64,000 nt of DNA from Lachnospiraceae bacterium (GCA_910576125.1 CAJTHM010000012.1:124001-188000); one strand, 5' to 3'. Positions 8,636-17,245 are shown, numbered from the stretch's first letter. Program-made: numbers and translations. Notes: a model not told the origin generated them from the sequence alone.

Positions 8636-8670
8636 GTTATCAGGGACATTTCCTGTGAAGGGACATTCAT

Positions 8671-9621
8671 ATGCAGAAAAAGACACATGACTATGACAAC
8701 GTATTTAAGACGATGAAAAGCAAGCATAAAAGGCTGTTCATTTCCGTCATCAACGACATATTCGGGAAAGATTATCCTGTCGATGCGGATATGACAATCT
8801 TGCCCTCGGAAGGGTATCTGACAGAAAGCGAGACCGTGGACGGAAGCAAGGAAATCGAGGAGCAGATTTCGGATTTCCTGTTGAAGATTGGTCAGGAGGT
8901 CTATCTTTTGGAATGCCAGAGCTACAACGACGATTCCATGGCGATTCGGATTGCGGAGTATGCCTTTATCGCCGCAAGGCAGTCCGCGGTATGGGATATC
9001 GGCCATGCGACCATCCCCATGCCGAGGTTTTCCATCATATATATCAGGAAAACGGACAAGACGCCCAAGGCTACCACTATCACATTCACATTTCCCGAAG
9101 GGCAGACTGTTGATTATGAATTCGAAAACGTGATTCTGGAAAACCTTACCAAAGAATACATTGTCGAGAAGAGGCTTTTTCCCTACATCCCTTTCTATAT
9201 CGCCAGATACGAAAAGGACATCACATCGGAAGGGAACGTGGACCGTGCCATAGAGGATTTGACCTATTTTAAGGACGCGCTGCTGCGCCTCCGCGGGACA
9301 GCCGAACTGTCCGATGCCGAAATGATAGATCTGATGGGTTTTGTGAATACTATCATCACACATATTGCCAATGAAAACAAGAACGAAGAAAGGCTGGTGA
9401 ATGTAATGGGCGGAACTATAATTGAGACAGAATCCGAGAAATGGGTGCGCCAGGGCATGCAACAGGGCATGCGCCAGGGCCAGGCAAAAATGATTGTCGA
9501 ACTGGGGCAGGATGACGGACAGGACGACGAGACCATTTTAAAGAGACTCCGGGAAAAGATAGGACTGTCCTTAGAAGAAGCGAAAGACTGTCTGGCAAAA
9601 TATGGAAGACAGCTTGTCTGA
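8671..9621 (+). CDS. PD-(D/E)XK nuclease family protein (Rpn/transposase-like)
   Basis: 316 residues, ATG with AAGGGA upstream. The N-terminus HDYDNVFKTMKSKHKRLF and the core SDFLLKIGQEVYLLECQSYN carry D68, E81 and Q83, the D...ExQ/K pattern of the PD-(D/E)XK phosphodiesterase fold. SMAIRIAEYAF follows as the conserved helix. The C-terminal part has a Gln-Gly-Met repeat (GMQQGMRQGQAKM) and a helical tail (LSLEEAKDCLAKYG), as in the large Rpn/PDDEXK_2 group of clostridial multicopy proteins, often labelled putative transposases. Homologues of Rpn promote recombination. A second, deleted copy lies 4.6 kb to the left in the same orientation. Confidence 0.85.
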   Translation: MQKKTHDYDNVFKTMKSKHKRLFISVINDIFGKDYPVDADMTILPSEGYLTESETVDGSKEIEEQISDFLLKIGQEVYLLECQSYNDDSMAIRIAEYAFIAARQSAVWDIGHATIPMPRFSIIYIRKTDKTPKATTITFTFPEGQTVDYEFENVILENLTKEYIVEKRLFPYIPFYIARYEKDITSEGNVDRAIEDLTYFKDALLRLRGTAELSDAEMIDLMGFVNTIITHIANENKNEERLVNVMGGTIIETESEKWVRQGMQQGMRQGQAKMIVELGQDDGQDDETILKRLREKIGLSLEEAKDCLAKYGRQLV

Positions 9622-9654
9622 CTAGAAATCCGGCTTATCCATAATCGCCTTTCC

Positions 9655-9693
9655 ATGTACAAAAGGGACGAATACATCGCCCCTTTTGTACAT
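9655..9693. other. Perfect 13-bp inverted repeat after the nuclease gene
   Basis: ATGTACAAAAGGG (9655-9667) and CCCTTTTGTACAT (9681-9693) are exact reverse complements around a 13-nt loop. No T-run follows on either strand, so a simple terminator is doubtful. It lies 33 bp past the stop of the PD-(D/E)XK gene, outside the part repeated at 3380-3982. Confidence 0.6.
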
Positions 9694-9785
9694 TATACCC
9701 ACCGTTAAATAAGGCCACGGTATGCCTCCGCCTATCTCTTCACATGCGGGCATCGATGCGCTAGTAAATCCCCTTAAAGTTAAAA

Positions 9786-9825
9786 GACCCAACGTGGTCC
9801 GCATCGTTGAGAGGCGTGTTGGGTC
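9786..9825 (-). terminator. Probable galT terminator
   Basis: GACCCAAC (9786-9793) pairs with GTTGGGTC (9818-9825). Read on the minus strand the hairpin is followed by TTTTAACTTT. It begins 16 bp after the galT stop. Confidence 0.65.
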
Positions 9826-9840
9826 ATATTTCTGCAATTT

Positions 9841-11397
9841 CTACAGAATCTGTATAAATCTGTCAAAAGCCGCCTGCCCCTGGGACGTCCTCTTGTACAC
9901 CCCGGCGTCCTCCAGCACTTCCATGAACACCAGGCCGATTTCTTTCTCAATGATTTCATCGATGTTGGCGGCATCTATCTTCTCGTACTTAGGCGTAAAC
10001 TCCTCCACCCAGTCCGCATGCTTCTCCAGCACTTCGTCCGCCCGCAGATCCGCTCCGGTGAGGATAGCCTCTTTCAGCTGCGCCATCTCTCCCTTAAGGC
10101 GGGCGGGCAATACGGCCAGCCCCATGACCTCGATGAGGCCTATGTTCTCTTTCTTGATATGGTGGAGCTTCGCATGGGGATGATATACCCCAAGAGGATG
10201 CTCCTCGGTGGTGATGTTGTTGCGCAGCACCAGATCCAGCTCGAAATTGCCCCCGCGCTTCCTGGCAATAGGCGTGATGGTATTGTGGGGCTCGCCGTCC
10301 GTGTAAGCGTACACAAATGCATCTTCATCCGTATACCCGCGCCACTTCTCCAGAATCCGGTCTGCCAGGGCGATGATTCTGTCGCTGTCCGGCCCATTCA
10401 GCCGGATTACCGACATGGGCCAGTTTACCACCCCCGCAGCCACGTCCTCAAAGCCCTCTACCGTGAAGCTCCTCTCCACAGGAGCCTTTGCCATAGCGAA
10501 CTCATAATGACCGCCCTGGAAATGGTCATGGCTTAAGATGGAGCCGCCCACGATAGGGAGATCTGCGTTGGAGCCCACGAAATAGTGGGGGAACTGCTTC
10601 ACGAAATCGAACAGCTTGCAGAACGCGGCATGGTCTATCTTCATGGGCACATGCTGGAAATTGAACACGATGCAGTGCTCATTATAATAAACATAGGGCG
10701 AATACTGGAACCCCCACTGGCTGCCGTTAATCGTCACCGGGATGATGCGGTGGTTCTGTCTGGCCGGATGGTTGACCCGGCCCGCGTAGCCCTCGTTCTC
10801 CCGGCAGAGCAGGCACTTGGGATAGCCGGACTGCTTCGCGTTCCGGGCGGCGGCGATGGCCTTGGGGTCTTTCTCCGGTTTGGACAGATTGATGGTGATG
10901 TCCAAATCGCCGTACCTGGTAGGCGCAACCCATTTCATATCTTTCGCAATGCGGTATCTCCTGATATAGTCGGAATCCTGACTGAGTTTATAATAATAAT
11001 CCGTTGCCGCTCTCGGAGATTCCGTCTCGTACAGCTCCCGGAATTTGCGGATGACCTCGCTGGGCCTGGGCATCAGCATGCTCATAATCTTCGTGTCGAA
11101 CAGATCCCGGTACACCACGCTGTCCTCAACAATGAGGCCATTCTCGCAGCCGTAGTCGCACATGCGGTTCAGGATTTCCTCCAGCTCTCCGGCCAGTCGA
11201 GCCGCCCCGCCATCCTGCGCGTTCAGGCAGCCGGCGGCACGGGCCTCACTCTCTTCCGCTTTCTCTCCCGGCTCCCCCGGTTCATCCAATCCGAACAGCT
11301 CCAACAGCCTGTTCGCGGTAAAGGTGACGTCCTCCTCCGGCACCAGCCCTGTCCGCACACCATATGCAACCAATTTTCTGATATCTGTCTGAATCAT
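9841..11397 (-). CDS. galT: Galactose-1-phosphate uridylyltransferase, Firmicute class
   Basis: 518 residues, ATG behind TTAGGAG. It transfers UMP between UDP-glucose and galactose-1-phosphate in the Leloir pathway. The N-terminus (IRKLVAYGVRTGLVPEEDV) and the overall length are those of the second GalT class found in Lactobacillales and Clostridia (about 490-520 residues), not the 350-residue enterobacterial class. Recognisable segments are RYRIAKDMKWVAPT, CLLCRENEGYAGRVNHPARQ, VFNFQHVPMKIDH and ILSHDHFQGGHYEFAMAKAP, the last holding the His residues of the active site. It follows galK with a 117-bp gap that contains a 9-bp GC-rich inverted repeat (CCCGCGGCA/TGCCGCGGG). Confidence 0.95.
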   Translation of the reverse strand: MIQTDIRKLVAYGVRTGLVPEEDVTFTANRLLELFGLDEPGEPGEKAEESEARAAGCLNAQDGGAARLAGELEEILNRMCDYGCENGLIVEDSVVYRDLFDTKIMSMLMPRPSEVIRKFRELYETESPRAATDYYYKLSQDSDYIRRYRIAKDMKWVAPTRYGDLDITINLSKPEKDPKAIAAARNAKQSGYPKCLLCRENEGYAGRVNHPARQNHRIIPVTINGSQWGFQYSPYVYYNEHCIVFNFQHVPMKIDHAAFCKLFDFVKQFPHYFVGSNADLPIVGGSILSHDHFQGGHYEFAMAKAPVERSFTVEGFEDVAAGVVNWPMSVIRLNGPDSDRIIALADRILEKWRGYTDEDAFVYAYTDGEPHNTITPIARKRGGNFELDLVLRNNITTEEHPLGVYHPHAKLHHIKKENIGLIEVMGLAVLPARLKGEMAQLKEAILTGADLRADEVLEKHADWVEEFTPKYEKIDAANIDEIIEKEIGLVFMEVLEDAGVYKRTSQGQAAFDRFIQIL

Positions 11398-11514
11398 AAT
11401 AATCTCCTAACTTTGGTTTTCTGAACTGCAGTTCCGGCTCTCAATCAAATACCCCGCGGCATTCGCCAAAGTCCTGCAAATATGACTTCGGCTCATTGCC
11501 GCGGGAATACCCGT

Positions 11515-12678
11515 CTACAGTGCCATGGGCCCGTCGCCCACCTCTACCACATAGAAGTCCGCCGCATACCCAATCTTCTCCTGATAAGCATTGCCCACTT
11601 TCTCGATGAAGCCGTCGATGGCCTCATCTTTCACGATGCTCACCGTGCAGCCGCCGAAGCCCGCGCCGGTCATCCTGGAGCCTATACATCCGTCAATCTT
11701 CCAGGCCTCTTCCGCCAGCGTATCCAGCTCAATTCCCGTCACTTCATAGTCATCCCGCAGAGACACATGGGAGGCGTTCATCAGCTGGCCGAACAGTGTC
11801 ACGTCATTGGCTTTCAGAGCCTCCACTGCGCGGACAGTCCTCTGGTTCTCATACACCGCATGCTTCGCCCGTTTCCTGCGCACATCATCCTTGATGGCAG
11901 ACTGATATTTTTCAAACTCCTCCTCGCTCAAATCGCCCAGGCCATTGATTTTCACCACCTGCTGCAGTTCCGCCAGAGCCGTCTCGCACTCGCTGCGGCG
12001 CTCATTGTACTTGGAATCGCCCAGACCACGTTTTTTGTTGCTGCTGGCGATGACGATTTTCGCACCCTCCAGTACGATGGGCGCGTACTCGAAGCTCAAA
12101 TCCGCCGTGTCCAGGAAGATGGCGTTGTCTTTCTTTCCCATGGCAATAGCGAACTGATCCATGATGCCGCAGTTCACCTTATTGTAATTGTTCTCAGCAT
12201 ATTGGCCAATCAGCGCCAGATCCTGATTCGTCACATCAAAGCCGAAGAAATCCCGCAGAATGTATCCTGTCAGCACCTCCACCGATGCCGATGAGGAAAG
12301 TCCGGAACCATTGGGGATATTGCCGTACAGCATCAGATCCATGCCCTGGGGCACTTTCATGCCCTTTTCCCCGAAAGCCCACATGACCCCCTTGGGATAG
12401 TTTGTCCAGCCTGCCTCCCTGGAGGGCACCAGATCCTCCAGAGAGGACTCGATGACGCCCAGCCTCTCGAAATTCATGGAATAAAAGCGCAGCTTATTGT
12501 CGTCCCTCTTTCTTGCCGCGCCGTAGGTGCCGATGGTCAGCGCACAGGGGAACACATGTCCGCCGTTATAGTCGGTATGTTCTCCAATCAGGTTCACCCT
12601 GCCCGGCGCGAAATAGGCTTTCACGCCCTCGCCCTCGCCGAATACTTCCTCAAACCGTTTCAAAATCTCATTCTTCAT
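11515..12678 (-). CDS. galK: Galactokinase
   Basis: 387 residues, ATG behind GAAAGGAAC. It phosphorylates galactose with ATP at C1, the first committed step of the Leloir pathway. The three GHMP-kinase motifs are present: FAPGRVNLIGEHTDYNGGHV (galactokinase signature), NGSGLSSSASVEVLTGY (ATP-binding Gly/Ser loop) and MTGAGFGGCTVSIV near the C-terminus. CGIMDQFAIAMGK holds the catalytic Asp region. galK precedes galT on the minus strand; there is no galE or galM in the window. Four 40-bp hairpin repeats lie 90-235 bp upstream and may affect its expression. Confidence 0.97.
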   Translation of the reverse strand: MKNEILKRFEEVFGEGEGVKAYFAPGRVNLIGEHTDYNGGHVFPCALTIGTYGAARKRDDNKLRFYSMNFERLGVIESSLEDLVPSREAGWTNYPKGVMWAFGEKGMKVPQGMDLMLYGNIPNGSGLSSSASVEVLTGYILRDFFGFDVTNQDLALIGQYAENNYNKVNCGIMDQFAIAMGKKDNAIFLDTADLSFEYAPIVLEGAKIVIASSNKKRGLGDSKYNERRSECETALAELQQVVKINGLGDLSEEEFEKYQSAIKDDVRRKRAKHAVYENQRTVRAVEALKANDVTLFGQLMNASHVSLRDDYEVTGIELDTLAEEAWKIDGCIGSRMTGAGFGGCTVSIVKDEAIDGFIEKVGNAYQEKIGYAADFYVVEVGDGPMAL

Positions 12679-12767
12679 GTCACTACCTGTTCCTTTCTGC
12701 CTCCGGCAAACTTTATTTTCACTGCCGTCCGTTCCCTCCGGCCTCGTGCTCCACTGTCCTCTTTCTG

Positions 12768-12913
12768 AGAATCCTGCTCTTGGATTCTATTTTAGAACTT
12801 TGATAATAGAATCCTGCTCTTGGATTCTATTTTAGAACTTTGATAATAGAATCCTGCTCTTGGATTCTATTTTAGAACTTTGATAATAGAATCCTGCTCT
12901 TGGATTCTATTAT
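12768..12913. repeat. Four tandem 40-bp repeats, each a hairpin, upstream of galK
   Basis: Units start at 12768, 12808, 12848 and 12888; the first three are essentially identical and the last stops after about 26 bp. Each unit holds ATAGAATCC and GGATTCTAT, a 9-bp stem around TGCTCTT (the first unit begins GAGAATCC), followed by TTTAGAACTTTGATA. The array lies between galK and a stretch with no clear gene. Function unknown: operator array, transcript structure and simple tandem duplication are all possible. Confidence 0.95.
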
Positions 12914-13491
12914 ATACATAATGCCAGGAAGACCACCACATCCATATGTTTTTTGAACCTGTCAAAATGTTATATAAAGAAGCAGGGCCCTGCCGATTGC
13001 GGCTGCCACTGCCTCCTCGTCCTGATTCAATGTCTGTTCCAGCAGACTGTCCGGCTCTCTGATCAGCCTTGCCACTTCCCTGTGCCTGCCTGTCGTCACA
13101 GCGCGGACAAATTCTGCCATGAGCACAGCAACCCTCATGGCCCTTATGGCCATCCGGCCGTTTCACGCCTTGAATAAGGTCATTTTATCATAAGCCCAAC
13201 CCCCTGACAAGCGCAAAGCCCCGGCAATCCCGCAAAATCCCGGCTCAAGCGCCGCTTTAGTGCCGCCTGCGCAGCGTTTCAAGCAACTCTTGATTCCATA
13301 TTCCCGGCGGATAAGCTATACTGGAACCATAGACGAACAGCAGATGCATCCGCAGGAAGTTTATACCGCATAACGCCGGAATTTACCATACTTCATTGGC
13401 TAAATGGGCATGACCGGCGTTATGCAGTCAGGTAACTCGAAAGTTTTAACTGTCAGGCAGTCTAAATGAACAAGACGAAAAGGAGAAGAAC
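12914..13491. other. Non-coding stretch between the galK repeats and the 28-residue-repeat gene
   Basis: About 580 bp without a gene I can defend. A minus-strand frame at 12962-13153 (63 codons, containing AVTTGRHREVARLIREPDSL) has no ribosome site I can see and could be a gene fragment. The right part holds dispersed repeat copy B (13364-13466). Confidence 0.5.
13364..13466. repeat. Dispersed palindromic repeat, copy B
   Basis: GCATAACGCCGG (13368-13379) and CCGGCGTTATGC (13414-13425) are perfect inverted repeats. The right flank (GTCAGGTAACTCGAAAG, then TTTTAACTGTCAGGCAGTCT, then AAAT) matches copy C at 15407-15446 with few changes. It ends about 15 bp before the ribosome site of the next gene. 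Confidence 0.85.
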
Positions 13492-14085
13492 ATAGAAAAG
13501 CTGGTGGAGGATAATGTGGGCGGACAGGAAAGCCATGAAAAGCTCAGCCTGGACGCCATCACAGGTCTGGCGCCCTTTTTAGATGAAGAATATCTGGATG
13601 AGCTGCTGCAGAGGGCTCATGTGGAGAACCTGAAAGAGCTGGCCGGACTGGCCCCTTTCTTAAGCAGCAATACTCTGGACTCCCTGGTCAGAAACGCCAA
13701 TCCTGCAGCTGACCTGGACGGCATCCTGGCACTGGCCCCTTTCCCGGGCGAGGAGACTTTGGATTGGCTGGTGGAGCAGAGAACCTTAAACGGCAGCCTG
13801 AAAAAGGTCGCCGGACTGGCTCCTTTCCTAAGCGGCAAGGCCCTGGATTCCCTGATCAGAAACGCCAATCCGGAAACCGACATGGACGGCATTCTGGCAC
13901 TGGCCCCTTTCCTGGAGGAGGACACCCTGGACTGGCTTATCGAGCAGGAACTGCCGGAGGGCAAGGTCTTGAATTTATCCGGACTCTACCCTTTCCTGTC
14001 CCGGAAGTCCCTGAAAAAACTTGCGGAGCGCCTGATGAAAGGCGGCAGCCTCGATGCCCTGAAATCCATTGTGCCTTTTCTGTAA
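13492..14085 (+). CDS. Protein of tandem 28-residue GLAPFL repeats
   Basis: No family recognised. After a short lead it consists of about six units of 28 residues ending in a half unit. Each begins with a hydrophobic triplet plus APFL, then a loop, then LDxL: LAGLAPFLSSNTLDSLVRNA, ILALAPFPGEETLDWLVEQ, VAGLAPFLSGKALDSLIRNA, ILALAPFLEEDTLDWLIEQ, LSGLYPFLSRKSLKKLAERL. Odd and even units differ (RNANP versus VEQ), so the true period is 56. No signal peptide or membrane span. AAAGGAGAAGAAC is placed ideally for codon 13492, but that codon is ATA; the first standard start in frame is GTG 13504. The gene may have lost its ATG. Confidence 0.6.
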   Translation: MEKLVEDNVGGQESHEKLSLDAITGLAPFLDEEYLDELLQRAHVENLKELAGLAPFLSSNTLDSLVRNANPAADLDGILALAPFPGEETLDWLVEQRTLNGSLKKVAGLAPFLSGKALDSLIRNANPETDMDGILALAPFLEEDTLDWLIEQELPEGKVLNLSGLYPFLSRKSLKKLAERLMKGGSLDALKSIVPFL

Positions 14086-14151
14086 TAGCGGTATTGCGTA
14101 CTACTTTTTTCGCCATGCCGCTATATGGTGTATCTGCTCTTTCAACACATT

Positions 14152-15279
14152 TCACCGCCCCACCTGATGATGGCAGTACCTGCGCGCGCTGACAGCGGCT
14201 CCGGAAACCGCCGCTGCCAGCGCCACAGCCGCCATGAGCCACCGCTCTCCATGGGACACTTCCACATAGCTGCCGCAAAAGGACAGCGGCATGCTGTAGC
14301 AGATCATATGCAGCAGGGAATTCACCCTCCCCCTGGGCAGGGAATCCAGAACCAGTCGCATGAACGCAAAGGGGCCTATGTAAAGCGCCAGAGACCGCAC
14401 CAGCGAGGAAAAGGACTGCCTGCTCGCCGCGGAGACGGCGCACACCAGCGCCGCCAGCACCACGGCGGCCGTCCACCCGCACAGATACAGCATCAGGAGC
14501 CCCTTTCCCATGGATATGTCATCCTCCGGGAAGAACATGGGAACCCCCGCCAGCCCGCAGCTCACCGATAGCCCCTCCGTCCCGTAATAAGCTATGTAGA
14601 GCAGGAAAATGCTCCCGCAGGCCAGCCAGTAATAGGCCGATGCCAGAAAGCACCCCACTGCCAGGCGCAGCCTCCAGAGCCGGAACCGCCCCTTGGCCGC
14701 AGGCAGGATGATGTCCGTGGTGCGGAACGCATAATCCTCGGAAAACATGGGGCACAGGAACACGATAATGGTTATATACGCCAGCTGATAAGCCATCATG
14801 AACCTGTCCCAGAACCATCTGCTGCTCCCGGTATAGCCGAAAGTATAGCCGCCCTGCAGATAGCGGCTCTCGGTCCACCCCTCCGCCAGCGCGTAAGTGA
14901 CCTCACCGTCCTCGCCCACGATTTCCTCGCCGAAGAGGCTGGTCATGGCCCGGTTGCAGTAATTGTCATTGCCTCCCGTGGCCGCTGCAGCCTCCAGCCC
15001 CTCTTTCGTGGTGCTTCGGTTGGCATAATTGACAGGAGGGCCATACTTTTCCCAGATGGCCCGCACCACATCCTCTGTCAGCGGCCCGGAGAATTCGGCC
15101 GCTATCTCCTTGTCCCGCCGGATGGCCTCTTTCCCATAGTATATTCTGCCCTCGTCCACCAGCCCCTCTCCCCAGACCGTATTGCCCATGGTATAATACA
15201 AAATGAAGAAAAGCCCCGCAAGCATGGCCGCCAAACCTGCCTTTCTGGAAAAAACACGGTAAATCTCCGCTCTGAACAT
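14152..15279 (-). CDS. ABC-2-type transporter permease
   Basis: 375 residues, ATG behind GGAGGGCGAAC. An N-terminal membrane segment (KAGLAAMLAGLFFILYYTMG) is followed by an outside loop of about 130 residues, then five further hydrophobic stretches (for example MMAYQLAYITIIVFLCPMF, LAVGCFLASAYYWLACGSIF and MAAVALAAAVSGAAVSA). This is the layout of ABC-2 subfamily permeases that work with a separate ATPase. The ATPase gene lies 120 bp upstream, with dispersed repeat copy C inserted in the gap. It is last gene of a sigma factor-led operon. Confidence 0.75.
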   Translation of the reverse strand: MFRAEIYRVFSRKAGLAAMLAGLFFILYYTMGNTVWGEGLVDEGRIYYGKEAIRRDKEIAAEFSGPLTEDVVRAIWEKYGPPVNYANRSTTKEGLEAAAATGGNDNYCNRAMTSLFGEEIVGEDGEVTYALAEGWTESRYLQGGYTFGYTGSSRWFWDRFMMAYQLAYITIIVFLCPMFSEDYAFRTTDIILPAAKGRFRLWRLRLAVGCFLASAYYWLACGSIFLLYIAYYGTEGLSVSCGLAGVPMFFPEDDISMGKGLLMLYLCGWTAAVVLAALVCAVSAASRQSFSSLVRSLALYIGPFAFMRLVLDSLPRGRVNSLLHMICYSMPLSFCGSYVEVSHGERWLMAAVALAAAVSGAAVSARRYCHHQVGR

Positions 15280-15314
15280 GTTCGCCCTCCTTATCGCTCA
15301 CGAAAATAATACAT

Positions 15315-15446
15315 ACTACATAACGCCAGAATTTATACTGCTTAGCGATTTCACTTGCCGTGAAACCAGACTGCATTGGTTCAACGTACATGGCTGGCGT
15401 TATGTAGTCAGGTTACTCGGAAATTTTAACTGTACGCAGTATAAAT
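15315..15446. repeat. Dispersed palindromic repeat, copy C (most complete)
   Basis: ACTACATAACGCCAG (15315-15329) and CTGGCGTTATGTAGT (15394-15408) are a perfect 15-bp inverted pair. Inside lies the block ATTTATACTGCTTAGCGATT, CACTTGCCGTGAAACCAGAC, TGCAT also seen in copy A and (inverted) in copy D. Outside on the right, homology to copy B continues to 15446. The element overlaps the 3' end of the ATPase gene and provides its last codons and stop. Confidence 0.9.
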
Positions 15447-16287
15447 ACACATCCTCCAGATTCGGGTCTACAGGCTGCGCTCCCTCCACGGGACAGTCGT
15501 CGGAGATAATCCGCAGCCTGACGCCCTTTTCCGTATTGCGCAGGTTGCTCACATTGAAACCGGCCTGGTACCGCTCCGTGTCCTCCGGGCTCACGATACA
15601 TTCCCACACCTTGCCCCGGGCCATCTCCAGCATATGGCCGATATCCCCCATGGCCAGCAGCTGCCCCTCCCTCATCAGGAGAATCTCATCCGCTATGTAC
15701 TCCACATCCGACACGATATGGGTGGACAGGATGATGATGCGCTCCCTGGACAGGGAGTTGATGATATTGCGGAAACGGATGCGCTCTTTGGGATCCAGTC
15801 CCGCCGTAGGCTCATCCAGAACCATGATTTCCGGGTTGTTCAAAAGAGCCTGGGCGATGCCAAGCCGCCGCACCATGCCCCCGGAAAAGGTCTTGATTTT
15901 CTTATTCTGATATGCGGCCAGGTCCACCAGCCCCAGCAGCTCCTCCACTTTTTTCCCGGCTTCGTCCTTAGGGATTGCTTTCAGGGCCGCCAGATACAGC
16001 AGGAACCGCTTAGCGGTAAATTCCGGGTAATAGCCGAAATCCTGGGGCAGATATCCCAGTATTCTCCGATACCGGGCCCCAAGGCTCCTGATGGCGCCGC
16101 CCCCATAGAGCACAGCCCCCTCCGTGGTCTCCAGAATGCCGCAGATTATGCGGAGTAAGGTGGTCTTGCCGGAGCCGTTTGCCCCAAGGAGGCCATACAC
16201 TCCCCGTGTGAGGGTGCACGAAATTCCGTTCACCGCCGTCTTTTTTCCATATTTTTTCGTCACACTGTCCAAAGTCAGTTCCAGCAT
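15400..16287 (-). CDS. ABC transporter ATP-binding protein (multidrug/ABC-2 type)
   Basis: 295 residues. Walker A is GANGSGKTTLL, the Q-loop YLPQDFGYY, the signature TFSGGMVRRLGIAQAL, Walker B IMVLDEPTAGLD and the switch LSTHIV. The accessory C-terminal domain after residue 220 is of the CcmA/drug-exporter type. The final 14 or so residues (YCVQLKFPSNLTT) and the stop are encoded by dispersed repeat copy C, so the original C-terminus was probably altered by insertion; the catalytic domain is untouched. The start overlaps the upstream membrane-protein gene by 13 bp, pointing to translational coupling. Confidence 0.92.
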   Translation of the reverse strand: MLELTLDSVTKKYGKKTAVNGISCTLTRGVYGLLGANGSGKTTLLRIICGILETTEGAVLYGGGAIRSLGARYRRILGYLPQDFGYYPEFTAKRFLLYLAALKAIPKDEAGKKVEELLGLVDLAAYQNKKIKTFSGGMVRRLGIAQALLNNPEIMVLDEPTAGLDPKERIRFRNIINSLSRERIIILSTHIVSDVEYIADEILLMREGQLLAMGDIGHMLEMARGKVWECIVSPEDTERYQAGFNVSNLRNTEKGVRLRIISDDCPVEGAQPVDPNLEDVYLYCVQLKFPSNLTT

Positions 16288-17147
16288 ACTATCTCACCTC
16301 TCCTGATTTTTCCATACATGTACCGCAGCTGGCACAGATAAATTCCGATTCCGCCGGAAAATACCGCCGCCCAGGCCCACAGACTGCCTTTCGCATAAGC
16401 CTCCATGGGCAGGGAGCTGACCGCTGCGGCCAGCAGCCCTGTCATAAGCGCCAGCACCAGCTGTCCATAGCGGTTCCTGCTGCCCCGCAGGGCCGTGAAG
16501 AACAGCAGGCAGCAGATATTCGACAGCACAAAGGGCACCATCACATACAGGCATACCTGTCCGAAAGGCAGATTCGTCTTTCCGGCGATCGTTCCGCTGC
16601 CAAGGGCCAGCACCAGGACGTCCGCAGCCCCTGACAATGTCATCTTTATGGTCCACAGCTGCGGGAGATTGAAATAGCAGCTCTGCTCCAGTTCCGCCAT
16701 CCCCTGAGAAAAATGCCGCCCCAGACTGCAGCAGCCCAGCACCCCCATCCACGCGGCCAGCACGGAAATCCAGCGCAGATAGTCTGGCAGCGCTCCGTCG
16801 TCCATGGATATCTTTTTTAATAAAAGCGCCAGACTACCTGCCAGGATTCCCTGGATAATCCAAAAGGAGGGGGAGATGTGCCGCAGTTGAATCACAAAGA
16901 GATTCCCCAGCGGGATGGTCCGGTCTGTTTGACACATGGTTTTTTCATGGATGTTTTTCCGTATTTGCCTTAATGCATCGCCGCGTTTTTCCTTTTCGGG
17001 GACAAGCGTCTCCGCTGCCGCCCTGAGCCGTTCTGCTGCCGCCTTTTCATCTGTATTGGAATCTTTCCTGCGGAAATCTTTCGCTTTCCTGCCAAAGCCC
17101 GCCGTGTTGCAATCGTCTTTATTTCCCACACTCAGATTTTTCTTCAA
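16275..17147 (-). CDS. Membrane protein of the ECF sigma operon, possible sigma regulator or transporter subunit
   Basis: 290 residues from a TTG start with GGAGGG 7 nt upstream. Residues 1-75 are cytoplasmic, charged and rich in Lys, Arg and Glu. About six membrane spans follow (WIIQGILAGSLALLL, WISVLAAWMGVLGCCSLG, AADVLVLALGSGTIAG, VCLYVMVPFVLSNICCLLFF, LVLALMTGLLAAAVSSLP, SLWAWAAVFSGGIGIYLC). No anti-sigma zinc motif is visible. It lies between the sigma factor gene and the ABC ATPase, overlapping the latter. It may sequester the sigma factor through its N-terminal segment or be a second permease; the sequence does not decide. Confidence 0.6.
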   Translation of the reverse strand: MKKNLSVGNKDDCNTAGFGRKAKDFRRKDSNTDEKAAAERLRAAAETLVPEKEKRGDALRQIRKNIHEKTMCQTDRTIPLGNLFVIQLRHISPSFWIIQGILAGSLALLLKKISMDDGALPDYLRWISVLAAWMGVLGCCSLGRHFSQGMAELEQSCYFNLPQLWTIKMTLSGAADVLVLALGSGTIAGKTNLPFGQVCLYVMVPFVLSNICCLLFFTALRGSRNRYGQLVLALMTGLLAAAVSSLPMEAYAKGSLWAWAAVFSGGIGIYLCQLRYMYGKIRRGEIVCWN

Positions 17148-17245
17148 ATCTTTATCCCTCCGCAGTCACATTTTCCCGTTATATTCTTATCGCATTATCG
17201 GGTTATCGTTATTTCGTTCATCTCATTTCGATGCTTTCCCCGCTC

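Noticed and set aside
12768..12913. Possible CRISPR array
   Set aside because: Units are contiguous 40-bp tandem copies with no variable spacers, and no cas genes are present.
12962..13153. 63-codon minus-strand frame
   Set aside because: Looks somewhat protein-like but has no ribosome site, no homology I recognise, and a second frame overlaps it; left as possible fragment.
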